Shown in pieces: positions 1 to 8,230 of a stretch of DNA of 9,082 bases; position 1 is the first letter of the stretch, and each line of letters starts with the position of its first letter. The DNA comes from Acidimicrobiia bacterium (GTDB lineage: Bacteria; Actinomycetota; Acidimicrobiia; Acidimicrobiales; JACDCH01). Below the pieces are notes generated by a model. It made no database searches, was not told the DNA's origin, and worked only from the letters and a program-made list of their open reading frames with translations. The stretch lies in contig JACDCH010000661.1 in NCBI GenBank assembly GCA_013694495.1, positions 1 through 9,082 of the forward strand. The letters are read 5' to 3'. A program made the translations under genes and the position numbers.

Positions 1-2
1 GG

Positions 3-41
3 CGCGTCGGCACGACCCCGTTGTTCTTCCGCAAGTCCTGA
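3..41 (+). CDS. Possible C-terminal tail of an unidentified protein (partial)
   Basis: One + frame entering from the left edge reads RVGTTPLFFRKS and then stops at TGA 39-41. Eleven of the twelve codons fit the G/C-ending usage of the neighbouring genes in style, and a 68-base gap then leads to the next start. That is consistent with the end of an upstream gene on the same strand. Twelve residues are too few to name a family, and the frame could be chance in such GC-rich DNA. Upstream sequence would settle it. Confidence 0.3.
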   Translation, partial: RVGTTPLFFRKS

Positions 42-94
42 GCGGCGGCCGGCCGTTCCCGAAAACCGGGTGCTGTCGGCGGGGGCAGGGGCCG

Positions 95-100
95 TACGCT
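95..100 (+). promoter_or_regulatory. Candidate -10 hexamer TACGCT for the ABC exporter operon
   Basis: TACGCT matches the actinobacterial TANNNT -10 pattern and ends 9 bases before the GTG start at 110. No Shine-Dalgarno sequence lies between hexamer and start, and no convincing -35 is visible. The spacing places the transcript start at or within a few bases of the GTG, so the mRNA is probably leaderless or nearly so. The same hexamer-to-start spacing recurs at the dehydrogenase gene (hexamer 4747-4752). The role is inferred from position and motif only. Confidence 0.45.
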
Positions 101-109
101 GGACGGCCC

Positions 110-1924
110 GTGACGCCGCCCCCCATCGACGGACGCCTGCTGCGCCGCGGGCTCGCGACCATCAAGGCGATGGTCCGCCTGCACCCGCGACCGTTCGCGA
201 TCGCGGTGGGCGGGGCGGCCGTGTTCGCCGTCGCGACGGTGGCGTCGTCGTGGGCCCTGGGGCGGGTCACCGACCGGCTGATCATCCCCCGCTTCGAGCA
301 GGGCGACGTCTCCGCCGGCACGGTGGCGGCCGGTCTCGGGCTGGTCGTCGGCATCGGGTTCGTCAAGGCGGCCGGCATCGTGGTGCGCCGGGTGGCGGCC
401 ACGATCACCGGGGCCCGGGTGGGCGCCTCGCTGCGCACGTCGGTGGTGCGCCGGTACCAGGAGGTGCCGTACTCCTTCCACCGCACGAACCCCACCGGCG
501 AGCTGCTGTCCCACGCCGGCAACGACGTCGACGCCGCCGTCGAGGTCCTCCACCCGCTGCCGTACTCGACCGGCGTGATCGTGATCGTCGTGCTGTCGGT
601 GGCGTGGATGCTCAACACCGACCTGTGGCTGGCGCTCGTCGGCTTCGTCGTGTTCCCGGTGCTCGTGGTGGCCAACGTCATCTACCAGCGCACGATCGAG
701 GGGCCGGCCGAGTCGGCCCAGTCCCAGCTCGGCGACGTATCCACCGTCGCCCACGAGAGCTTCGACGGCGCCCTCGTCGTGAAGGCGCTCGGCGCCGAGG
801 CCCTCGAGGGAGCGCGGTTCGGGCGCACGGTCGACGGCCTGCGCGACGCCAAGGTCCGGGTGGCGGTGGTGCGGGCCACGTTCGAGGCCCTCCTCGACGC
901 CATCCCCGCCCTCGGCATTCTCGTGCTGCTGCCGGTGGGGGCGTGGCGGGTCGACCAGGCCGCCATCACGATCGGCACCGTGGTCTCCTTCGTGAGCCTG
1001 TTCCAGCTGCTGGTGTTCCCGCTGCGGCTCTTCGGCTATGTGCTCGGCGAGCTGCCCCGCTCCGTCGTCTCCCACGACCGCATCCAGCGCGTGCTGGCGG
1101 TGCCGATCGACCCCCGCCACGCCACCGTCAGCCAGGTCGTCGACCCCTCGCACCCCCGGCCCGCGCCCGGCGCCCGCCTCGAGGTGCTCGACCTCGGGTT
1201 CGCGTACGAGCCCGGTGTCACCGTGCTCGATCGCGTCAGCTTCACCGTCGAGCCGGGCCGGACCGTGGCCATCGTCGGCGCCACGGGGTCGGGGAAGTCG
1301 ACGCTCCTCCTCCTCATCGCCGGCCTGCTCGACCCCGACGCCGGCACCATCCGCCTCGACGGCCGCGACCAGGCCGACCTGTCCGTCGACGAGCTCCGCA
1401 GCCAGGTCGCGACCGCGTTCCAGGAGGCGTTCCTGTTCGCGGAGACGGTCACCGAGAACGTCCTCCTGGGCGCGCCGGACGACGGCCTCGACGACGCGCT
1501 GCGCCTCGCCGGCGCCGAGCGCTTCGTGGGGGCCCTCGACGACGGCGTCCACTCGATCGTGGGTGAGAGGGGCGCCACCCTGTCGGGCGGGCAGCGCCAG
1601 CGACTGGCCCTCGCCCGGGCCCTCGTGCGCCGACCCCGGCTGCTCCTGCTCGACGACGCCACCTCGGCCGTCGACCCCACCACCGAGGGCCGCATCCTCG
1701 CCGCCCTGTCCGACGAGCTCGGCGGCACCACCACCATGGTCGTGGCCAGCCGCCCGGCCACGATCGCCCTGGCCGACGAGGTGCTCTTCCTCGAGGCGGG
1801 CCGCCTGGTCGACCACGGCACCCACGCCGAACTGGTCCGCCGGCAGCCGGGCTACCAGCGCATGGTGCAGGCCTACGAGCTCGACCGGGCCGACCGCGAC
1901 GGCGACGTGGTGGTGGGCCGGTGA
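110..1924 (+). CDS. ABC exporter half-transporter with degenerate ATPase site (heterodimer subunit 1)
   Basis: This 604-residue protein has the type-I exporter layout (membrane domain, then ATPase domain) of the MsbA/BmrA/TM287 class. Six hydrophobic segments lie near residues 28-50, 68-90, 150-168, 172-192, 255-278 and 286-312. The ATPase domain has Walker A GATGSGKST (390-398, Lys396), Q-loop Gln438, a canonical signature LSGGQ (491-495), Walker B ending in Asp515 and D-loop SAVDP. Two catalytic features are lost: the Walker B Glu is Asp516 (LLLLDDATS), and the H-loop His is Ser547 (VVASRPAT instead of the usual AHR). In known heterodimeric exporters this marks the subunit that forms the non-hydrolysing site. 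The GTG start follows a TANNNT hexamer and gives a normal N-terminus. The stop overlaps the next ABC gene by 4 bases, so the two are very likely partners in the inner membrane. The substrate cannot be read from sequence; lipid, glycoconjugate or drug export are all possible. Confidence 0.93.
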   Translation: MTPPPIDGRLLRRGLATIKAMVRLHPRPFAIAVGGAAVFAVATVASSWALGRVTDRLIIPRFEQGDVSAGTVAAGLGLVVGIGFVKAAGIVVRRVAATITGARVGASLRTSVVRRYQEVPYSFHRTNPTGELLSHAGNDVDAAVEVLHPLPYSTGVIVIVVLSVAWMLNTDLWLALVGFVVFPVLVVANVIYQRTIEGPAESAQSQLGDVSTVAHESFDGALVVKALGAEALEGARFGRTVDGLRDAKVRVAVVRATFEALLDAIPALGILVLLPVGAWRVDQAAITIGTVVSFVSLFQLLVFPLRLFGYVLGELPRSVVSHDRIQRVLAVPIDPRHATVSQVVDPSHPRPAPGARLEVLDLGFAYEPGVTVLDRVSFTVEPGRTVAIVGATGSGKSTLLLLIAGLLDPDAGTIRLDGRDQADLSVDELRSQVATAFQEAFLFAETVTENVLLGAPDDGLDDALRLAGAERFVGALDDGVHSIVGERGATLSGGQRQRLALARALVRRPRLLLLDDATSAVDPTTEGRILAALSDELGGTTTMVVASRPATIALADEVLFLEAGRLVDHGTHAELVRRQPGYQRMVQAYELDRADRDGDVVVGR

Positions 1925-3849
1925 CGCCGCCCCTCCACGGCAGCGAGGGCGCCGTCGGCGCGGCTGGCGGGCCCGTCACCGGCGACGAGGACCTCCCGCA
2001 CCCCACGGTCGAGGAGGTCGACGAGGTCGACGAGGTCGACCGCCTGCTCGACGGCGAGGTGGAGCACCCGGAGGGCGCGCTGTCGGTCGTGCGGCGCGGG
2101 CTCGCGGTCAGCCCCGAGCTCCGCAAGGGCCTCGGCACCACGGTCGGCCTCGCCCTGCTCGGCGCCGGCGGCCGGGTGCTCGTCCCTGTGCTCACCCAGC
2201 AGGTGATCGACCGCGGCATCCGGGGCGGCCAGCCGGGTGACGTCGACATGCCGCTCGTCCTCGGGCTCGCCGCCGTGTCGCTCGTGGTCCTCTCGCTCAC
2301 GACCCTCACGAACTGGCTCACCCGCACCCGCCTGGCTCGCGCCGCCGAGACCGCGCTGGCCGGCCTCCGCCGCCGGGTGTTCGACCAGGTCCACCGGCTC
2401 TCCATCGCCCGCCACACCGAGAACCGCCGGGGCGTGCTGGTGTCGAGGGTCACCTCCGACGTCGAGCAGCTCTCGCAGTTCTTCGCCTGGGGCGGCATCG
2501 CCTGGATCGTCAGCCTCTCGATGATGGTCGCCGTCGCCATCACGATGGCGATCTACGACTGGCGCCTCGCCCTCATCGCCATCTTCTCGTCGGTGCCGCT
2601 CTTCGTGCTCCTCAAGGCCCTGCAGCGCCGGATCCTGGCGGCGTGGGACCTCGTGCGCACCCGGGTGGGCGACATGCTCGGTTCGATCGGCGAGGCCGTC
2701 GCCGGTGCCGCCGTCATCCGCGCCTATGGCGTGCAGGACCGCGCCACCGAGCGGGTGGCCGTCACCGTCGACGACCACCAGCGGGCGTTCGTCAAGGCCG
2801 GGAAGCTCGGTGCCGTGCTCTTCCCGGCCAACGAGGTCTTCGCCGTCGTCACGGTCTCGGCCGTGGTGCTCGCGGGCCTCGCCCTCGGCCCCGGGTCGGG
2901 GCTCACGGCGGGCCAGCTCGTCGCCTTCCTCTTCCTCGTCCAGCTCTTCCTCGAGCCGGTGGCCGAGTTCACCGAGGTCCTCGACCAGACCCAGACCGCG
3001 GTCGCCGGGTGGCGCAAGGTCCTCGACGTGCTCGACACGCCGATCGAGGTGGCCGACCCCGGCGCCGACGGCGTCGATCTCCCGGCCGGTCCGCCCGAGC
3101 TCCGGGTCGAGGGCGTCTCGTACCGGTACCCGGTCGGCAGCTACGCCCTGCGCGACGTCGACGTCGTGTTCCGGTCCGGCGCGTCGGTGGCCGTGGTCGG
3201 CGCCACCGGCTCGGGCAAGTCGACCCTGGCCAAGCTGCTGGTCCGCCTGGCCGATCCGCAGCACGGGCGCATCACCGTCCACGGCATCGACCTCCGCACG
3301 GTCCGGTCGGCGTCCCTGCGCTCGAACCTCGTGCTCGTCCCCCAGGAGTCGTTCCTGTTCGACACGACCATCCTCGAGAACGTGCGCTTCGCCAACCCGG
3401 AGGCGTCGGAGGCCGACGTGCGCCTGGCCTTCTACGAGCTCGGCCTCGACGACTGGCTCGACACGATGCCCCACGGCCTCGCCACCGAGGTGGGCCAGCG
3501 GGGCGACTCGCTGTCGGTGGGCGAGCGCCAGCTCGTGGCCCTTGCCCGCGCGTACGTCGCCAACCCGACGTGCCTGCTGCTCGACGAAGCCACCTCGGCC
3601 GTCGACCCCGGCACCGAGACCCGTATCGCCCGGGCCCTCGAGTCGCTGTCCCGGGGGCGGACGTCGATCACGATCGCCCACCGCCTCTCCACCGCCGAGC
3701 GGGCCGACTGGGTGCTCGTCCTCGACGGCGGCCGCCTCGTCGAGCAGGGTCACCACGACGACCTGCTCGTCGCCGGCGGCGTCTATGCCGCCCTGCACGC
3801 CAGCTGGCTCGACGTCACCCGCTCCGCCGGATCGACGGCGGTCACCTGA
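1921..3849 (+). CDS. ABC exporter half-transporter with catalytic Glu and His (heterodimer subunit 2)
   Basis: This 642-residue membrane-plus-ATPase half-transporter starts at a GTG inside the GTGA overlap with the preceding gene, which implies translational coupling. An unusual N-terminal extension of about 55 residues is acidic and includes a triple Glu-Val-Asp repeat (residues 32-40). Six hydrophobic segments follow near 72-94, 110-130, 188-210, 214-232, 300-322 and 330-350. The ATPase domain has Walker A GATGSGKST (427-435, Lys433), Q-loop Gln475, Walker B Asp555 with catalytic Glu556 (LLLDEATSAVDP) and H-loop His587 (IAHRLST). Its signature motif is altered to LSVGE (531-535) in place of LSGGQ. 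In the head-to-tail ATPase dimer this weak signature faces the degenerate Walker B of subunit 1, while the intact catalytic residues here face the intact LSGGQ of subunit 1. That complementarity is strong evidence for a heterodimer. Transport direction is inferred to be export from the fold; the cargo is unknown. Confidence 0.93.
   Translation: MTPPLHGSEGAVGAAGGPVTGDEDLPHPTVEEVDEVDEVDRLLDGEVEHPEGALSVVRRGLAVSPELRKGLGTTVGLALLGAGGRVLVPVLTQQVIDRGIRGGQPGDVDMPLVLGLAAVSLVVLSLTTLTNWLTRTRLARAAETALAGLRRRVFDQVHRLSIARHTENRRGVLVSRVTSDVEQLSQFFAWGGIAWIVSLSMMVAVAITMAIYDWRLALIAIFSSVPLFVLLKALQRRILAAWDLVRTRVGDMLGSIGEAVAGAAVIRAYGVQDRATERVAVTVDDHQRAFVKAGKLGAVLFPANEVFAVVTVSAVVLAGLALGPGSGLTAGQLVAFLFLVQLFLEPVAEFTEVLDQTQTAVAGWRKVLDVLDTPIEVADPGADGVDLPAGPPELRVEGVSYRYPVGSYALRDVDVVFRSGASVAVVGATGSGKSTLAKLLVRLADPQHGRITVHGIDLRTVRSASLRSNLVLVPQESFLFDTTILENVRFANPEASEADVRLAFYELGLDDWLDTMPHGLATEVGQRGDSLSVGERQLVALARAYVANPTCLLLDEATSAVDPGTETRIARALESLSRGRTSITIAHRLSTAERADWVLVLDGGRLVEQGHHDDLLVAGGVYAALHASWLDVTRSAGSTAVT
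2014..2040 (+). repeat. Three perfect tandem copies of a 9-base unit (GAGGTCGAC)
   Basis: The unit repeats in frame at 2014-2022, 2023-2031 and 2032-2040 within the second ABC gene. It encodes Glu-Val-Asp three times, inside the acidic cytoplasmic N-terminal extension ahead of the first membrane helix. Because the unit is a multiple of three, copy-number change by slippage would lengthen or shorten the tail without shifting the frame. Confidence 0.9.
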
Positions 3850-4718
3850 TGGGCCACCGCGCCCGCGTCGTCCTCGTGCACTGGAACCAGCCGGCGCGGC
3901 TGGCCGCCACCGTGGCCGCCTTCGCCGCGTCCGAGGGAGTCGATGTCGCCATCACCGTGGTCGACAACGACTCGATGCCCGAGGCGGTGGCGGCCGCCCG
4001 CGCCGTCGAGGGCATCGACTGGGTGCCCAGCGGCGGCAACCTCGGCTTCGGCCCGGGCGCCAACGTCGGCCTCCATCGCTTCCTCGACGACGCCGACGAC
4101 GGCGAGTACGTGGTCGTCGCCCCGCACGACGCGCTGCCGGCGCCGGACTGCCTCGGCCGCGTCCTCGAGGAGCTCGACGCCCGCCCCGACGCCGGCCTCG
4201 CCTGCGCCGACTACGGCGACGGCGCCACCCCGATCATCGACCCGTACTTCGGCGGCATCCCCGGCCCCCTCACCGTCGAGGAGGGCTGGGAGCCCGCCGG
4301 CTACCCGCACGGCACCCTCCTGGTCGCCCGCCGGAGCTGCCTGCAGGACATCGGCGTGTTCGACGAGCGCTACTTCTCGTACTGCGAGGAAGCCGACCTC
4401 GGCGGGCGGGCCCGCGCCGCCGGGTGGGACGTGGGGCTGGTGCGGGGCGCGCTGGTGCGCAACCCGGAGCTCCACGGGGCGCTGCCGGCCGTGGCGTACC
4501 TGCAGCTGCGGAACACGTTGCTGCTGGTGCGGGAGCAGTCGGGGCGCTACCACGCCTTCGTCCGGTTCCAGCTGGCCGCCCTGCAGTTGGGCGTGGGGCT
4601 CGTGTCGCCGTCGCGGCGCGACCCGTACTGGCACGTCGCGGGCAAGGTGCGGGGGATGCTCGACTTCGCCCGGGGCCGGTTCGGGCCGCCCCCACCCGAC
4701 CTGCTCGTCCACCGCTGA
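3849..4718 (+). CDS. Family-2 glycosyltransferase (rhamnosyltransferase-like)
   Basis: This 289-residue protein resembles GT-A fold family-2 transferases, which move a sugar from a nucleotide donor to an acceptor. An N-terminal beta strand leads to VVDNDS (38-43), the usual nucleotide-binding VVDNxS. NLGFGPGANVG (64-74) matches the NxGFaxGxN motif of rhamnosyl- and galactofuranosyl-type members. APHDA (91-95) sits where the metal-binding DXD-like motif is expected, with His-Asp in place of the common Asp-Asp. The long block 155-193, including IGVFDERYFSYCEEADL and an aromatic GW end, matches the acceptor and catalytic-base region (usually E-D-x-D-L). There is no membrane anchor, so it probably acts at the cytoplasmic face. 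Its ATG shares one base with the stop of the second ABC gene (TGATG), so it is likely translated with the exporter and may build or decorate its cargo. Donor and acceptor are not identifiable. The start is fixed by this overlap and by homology beginning a few residues later. Confidence 0.85.
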   Translation: MGHRARVVLVHWNQPARLAATVAAFAASEGVDVAITVVDNDSMPEAVAAARAVEGIDWVPSGGNLGFGPGANVGLHRFLDDADDGEYVVVAPHDALPAPDCLGRVLEELDARPDAGLACADYGDGATPIIDPYFGGIPGPLTVEEGWEPAGYPHGTLLVARRSCLQDIGVFDERYFSYCEEADLGGRARAAGWDVGLVRGALVRNPELHGALPAVAYLQLRNTLLLVREQSGRYHAFVRFQLAALQLGVGLVSPSRRDPYWHVAGKVRGMLDFARGRFGPPPPDLLVHR

Positions 4719-4746
4719 CCCGCTGATCCACCCGCCAGCCCGGCGC

Positions 4747-4752
4747 TACGGT
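4747..4752 (+). promoter_or_regulatory. Candidate -10 hexamer TACGGT for the dehydrogenase gene
   Basis: TACGGT (TANNNT class) ends 9 bases before the GTG at 4762, the same spacing as at 95-100 upstream of the first ABC gene. No Shine-Dalgarno sequence lies upstream of the GTG, and no good -35 is visible. It suggests the dehydrogenase can be transcribed on its own from a leaderless or nearly leaderless start, separately from the exporter operon 43 bases upstream. Confidence 0.5.
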
Positions 4753-4761
4753 GCCGCCCCC

Positions 4762-5553
4762 GTGACCCGCCTCTCCTCGCTGTCCCGCTCCGTCGAGGGA
4801 TCGGTCGTGCTGGTGACCGGCGCCGCCTCGGGCATGGGCCGGGCCATCGCCCACCTCTTCGCCGACGAGGGCGCGCTCGTCGCCGCCGTCGACCGCGACG
4901 CAGAGGGCGTGGCCGAGACGGTCGGTGCCATCGACGACGCCCACGGCCCGGGCCGCGCCGCCGACTGGACCGTCGATCTCGCCGACCCGGCCGCCATCGA
5001 CCAGCTGGTGGCCGAGGTCGTCGAGCGGCTCGGGTCCGTCGACGTGCTCGTGAACAACGCCGGCGTCGCGGTGCCGGCCGTGGTCGAGGGCGACGGCGCG
5101 GCCTACGAGGCGGCCTGGGCCCTCACCTTCGCCGTCGACCTCACCGCCCACCAGCGCCTCGTACGGGCCTGCCTGCCCCACCTCCGGCGCGACGGGCGGG
5201 GCCGGGTCGTGAACATCGCGTCGACCGAGGGGCTCGGCGCGTCGCGGTACAACAGCCCCTACGTGGCGGCCAAGCACGGCGTCATCGGCCTCACCCGGGC
5301 CCTCGCCGTCGAGCTCGGGGCGCTCGGTGTGAACGTGAACGCCGTGTGCCCGGGGCCCATCCGCACCGGGATGACGGCCGGCATCCCCGACGACGCCAAG
5401 GACAAGTTCGCCCGCCGGATGGTGCCGCTGCGCCGCTACGGCGACCCCGAGGAGGTCGCCCACGCCGTGCTCGCCCTTTCACTGCCCGCCGCATCGTTCA
5501 CCAACGGCGCGGTCCTCGTGGTCGACGGCGGCCTCACCGTGAAGAACGACTGA
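4762..5553 (+). CDS. Short-chain dehydrogenase/reductase (SDR), NAD(H)-preferring by motif
   Basis: This 263-residue classical SDR is of typical length (about 250 residues). It has the Rossmann motif TGAASGMG (19-26), an acidic Asp44 at the end of beta strand 2 that usually favours NAD(H) over NADP(H), NNAG (98-101), catalytic Ser154 (NIAST), and the Tyr167-Lys171 pair (YVAAK). PGPI (197-200) follows, and the C-terminal strand ends VLVVDGG. The helix-4 Asn of the usual N-S-Y-K tetrad appears to be Asp126 (AVDLTAH where VNLTG is usual). Proteins of this class oxidise or reduce a hydroxyl/ketone on lipids, sugars, steroids or acyl thioesters; the substrate is not predictable here. The GTG start gives a short N-terminus ahead of the first strand and sits 9 bases after a TANNNT hexamer. 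It could be functionally linked to the glycosyltransferase upstream, but the gap and apparent own promoter make that uncertain. Confidence 0.9.
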   Translation: MTRLSSLSRSVEGSVVLVTGAASGMGRAIAHLFADEGALVAAVDRDAEGVAETVGAIDDAHGPGRAADWTVDLADPAAIDQLVAEVVERLGSVDVLVNNAGVAVPAVVEGDGAAYEAAWALTFAVDLTAHQRLVRACLPHLRRDGRGRVVNIASTEGLGASRYNSPYVAAKHGVIGLTRALAVELGALGVNVNAVCPGPIRTGMTAGIPDDAKDKFARRMVPLRRYGDPEEVAHAVLALSLPAASFTNGAVLVVDGGLTVKND

Positions 5554-5566
5554 CTTCTTCGCCGTC

Positions 5567-5616
5567 ACTCGCTTCGCTCCGTTCCGGCGAGTTGGGTTGG
5601 GGCCCTCGCTGCGCTC
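5567..5616. repeat. Near-duplicate CTCGCTKCGCTC pair with a 6-bp inverted repeat, after the SDR stop
   Basis: CTCGCTTCGCTC (5568-5579) and CTCGCTGCGCTC (5605-5616) match at 11 of 12 bases. The first lies inside an inverted repeat, ACTCGC at 5567-5572 and GCGAGT at 5587-5592, which could form a hairpin starting 14 bases after the dehydrogenase stop. Sequences of this flavour occur as short palindromic intergenic elements in high-GC genomes. Here they may help end transcription of the dehydrogenase. There is no T-rich tract. Confidence 0.4.
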
Positions 5617-5660
5617 GGTCGTTGCGGTCCTCGGCCGACGTCGTCGCCCCGCGGCCGATG

Positions 5661-5681
5661 TCTGGGGGCTCCGCCCCCAGA
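5661..5681. terminator. Perfect 9-bp hairpin between convergent genes, possible bidirectional terminator
   Basis: TCTGGGGGC, a 3-base loop TCC, and GCCCCCAGA form a perfect 9-bp stem. It lies between the ends of the dehydrogenase (+) and lon (-), so the transcript from either side would fold the same way. No run of T follows on either strand, so it is not a textbook intrinsic terminator. Stem-only terminators are common in high-GC actinobacteria. It could instead be a dispersed intergenic palindrome. Confidence 0.55.
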
Positions 5682-5717
5682 CCCCCAGCGCCGCCGACCG
5701 TAGCCACCCCGGCCGAT

Positions 5718-5736
5718 CCCCGGTCCGGAACCGGGG
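5718..5736. repeat. Perfect 7-bp inverted repeat (CCCCGGT / ACCGGGG, 5-base loop)
   Basis: CCCCGGT at 5718-5724 pairs exactly with ACCGGGG at 5730-5736 around the loop CCGGA. This is the second strong hairpin in the gap between the convergent genes. It may be part of the lon or dehydrogenase termination zone, or simply structural. No T tract is adjacent. Confidence 0.5.
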
Positions 5737-5744
5737 GCAGCTGT

Positions 5745-5772
5745 CCGGCGATGTCACCGGCGATGTCACCGG
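5745..5772. repeat. 12-base direct tandem repeat, 2.3 copies (CCGGCGATGTCA)
   Basis: Two identical units at 5745-5756 and 5757-5768 are followed by CCGG at 5769-5772. The repeat is non-coding, downstream of the lon stop. It could be a slippage product; nothing in it suggests a binding site with known function. Confidence 0.85.
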
Positions 5773-5779
5773 GTAGCCG

Positions 5780-5798
5780 CCCCCCAGTTGGCGGGGGG
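5780..5798 (-). terminator. Possible lon terminator hairpin directly after its stop codon
   Basis: On the lon strand the stop codon is followed immediately by CCCCCC, a 7-base loop, then GGGGGG, giving a 6-bp all-GC stem. An alternative pairing of CCGCC with GGCGG is also possible. There is no U-tract. Location immediately after the stop supports a role in 3' end formation, but the fold is short and the call is tentative. Confidence 0.45.
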
Positions 5799-8186
<2,388 letters not shown>

Positions 8187-8195
8187 GTGGAACTG

Positions 8196-8201
8196 CCTCC
8201 T
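8196..8201 (-). promoter_or_regulatory. Ribosome binding site AGGAGG of lon
   Basis: A perfect AGGAGG on the - strand, 9 bases before the ATG at 8186, fixes the lon start. It stands out here, since the ABC and dehydrogenase genes show no comparable site. Confidence 0.9.
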
Positions 8202-8209
8202 GGACAGGG

Positions 8210-8228
8210 AACTTGCGAGTAGCAAGTT
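8210..8228 (-). promoter_or_regulatory. Inverted repeat AACTTGC-N5-GCAAGTT over the predicted lon transcription start
   Basis: Perfect 7-base arms (8210-8216 and 8222-8228) flank a 5-base spacer. It lies just downstream of the predicted -10 element GTT (8233-8231), so it would cover the transcription start, a typical repressor position. Streptomyces lon genes are known to be controlled by HspR and by ClgR. The arm spacing here does not fit the HspR repeat (CTTGAGT-N7-ACTCAAG). The TTGC/GCAA arms around 5 bases only loosely resemble a ClgR box. Which protein binds is unknown, and an RNA hairpin in the leader is an alternative. Confidence 0.6.
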
Positions 8229-8230
8229 GA

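Noticed and set aside
46..70. Palindrome CGGCCGGCCG (46-55) and small CCCG-AAAAC-CGGG hairpin (58-70) as a terminator of the upstream gene
   Set aside because: The palindrome has no room for a loop and the second stem is only 4 bp. Such matches are expected often at this GC content.
70..1566. 498-codon + frame starting ahead of the first ABC gene
   Set aside because: Arg/Gly/Pro/Ala-rich translation with no motif, overlapping the ABC gene in another frame.
1873..3798. 641-codon open frame on the - strand, opposite the second ABC gene
   Set aside because: Its translation is a low-complexity mix of Asp, Glu, Gly, His, Arg and Val with no domain, while the opposite strand has a complete ABC protein with every motif. 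It is a GC-bias shadow.
8210..8228. HspR HAIR site reading of the lon inverted repeat
   Set aside because: The CTTG and CAAG cores are 7 bases apart here versus 13 in the HAIR consensus, so the helical phasing differs. I keep it as an unassigned operator.
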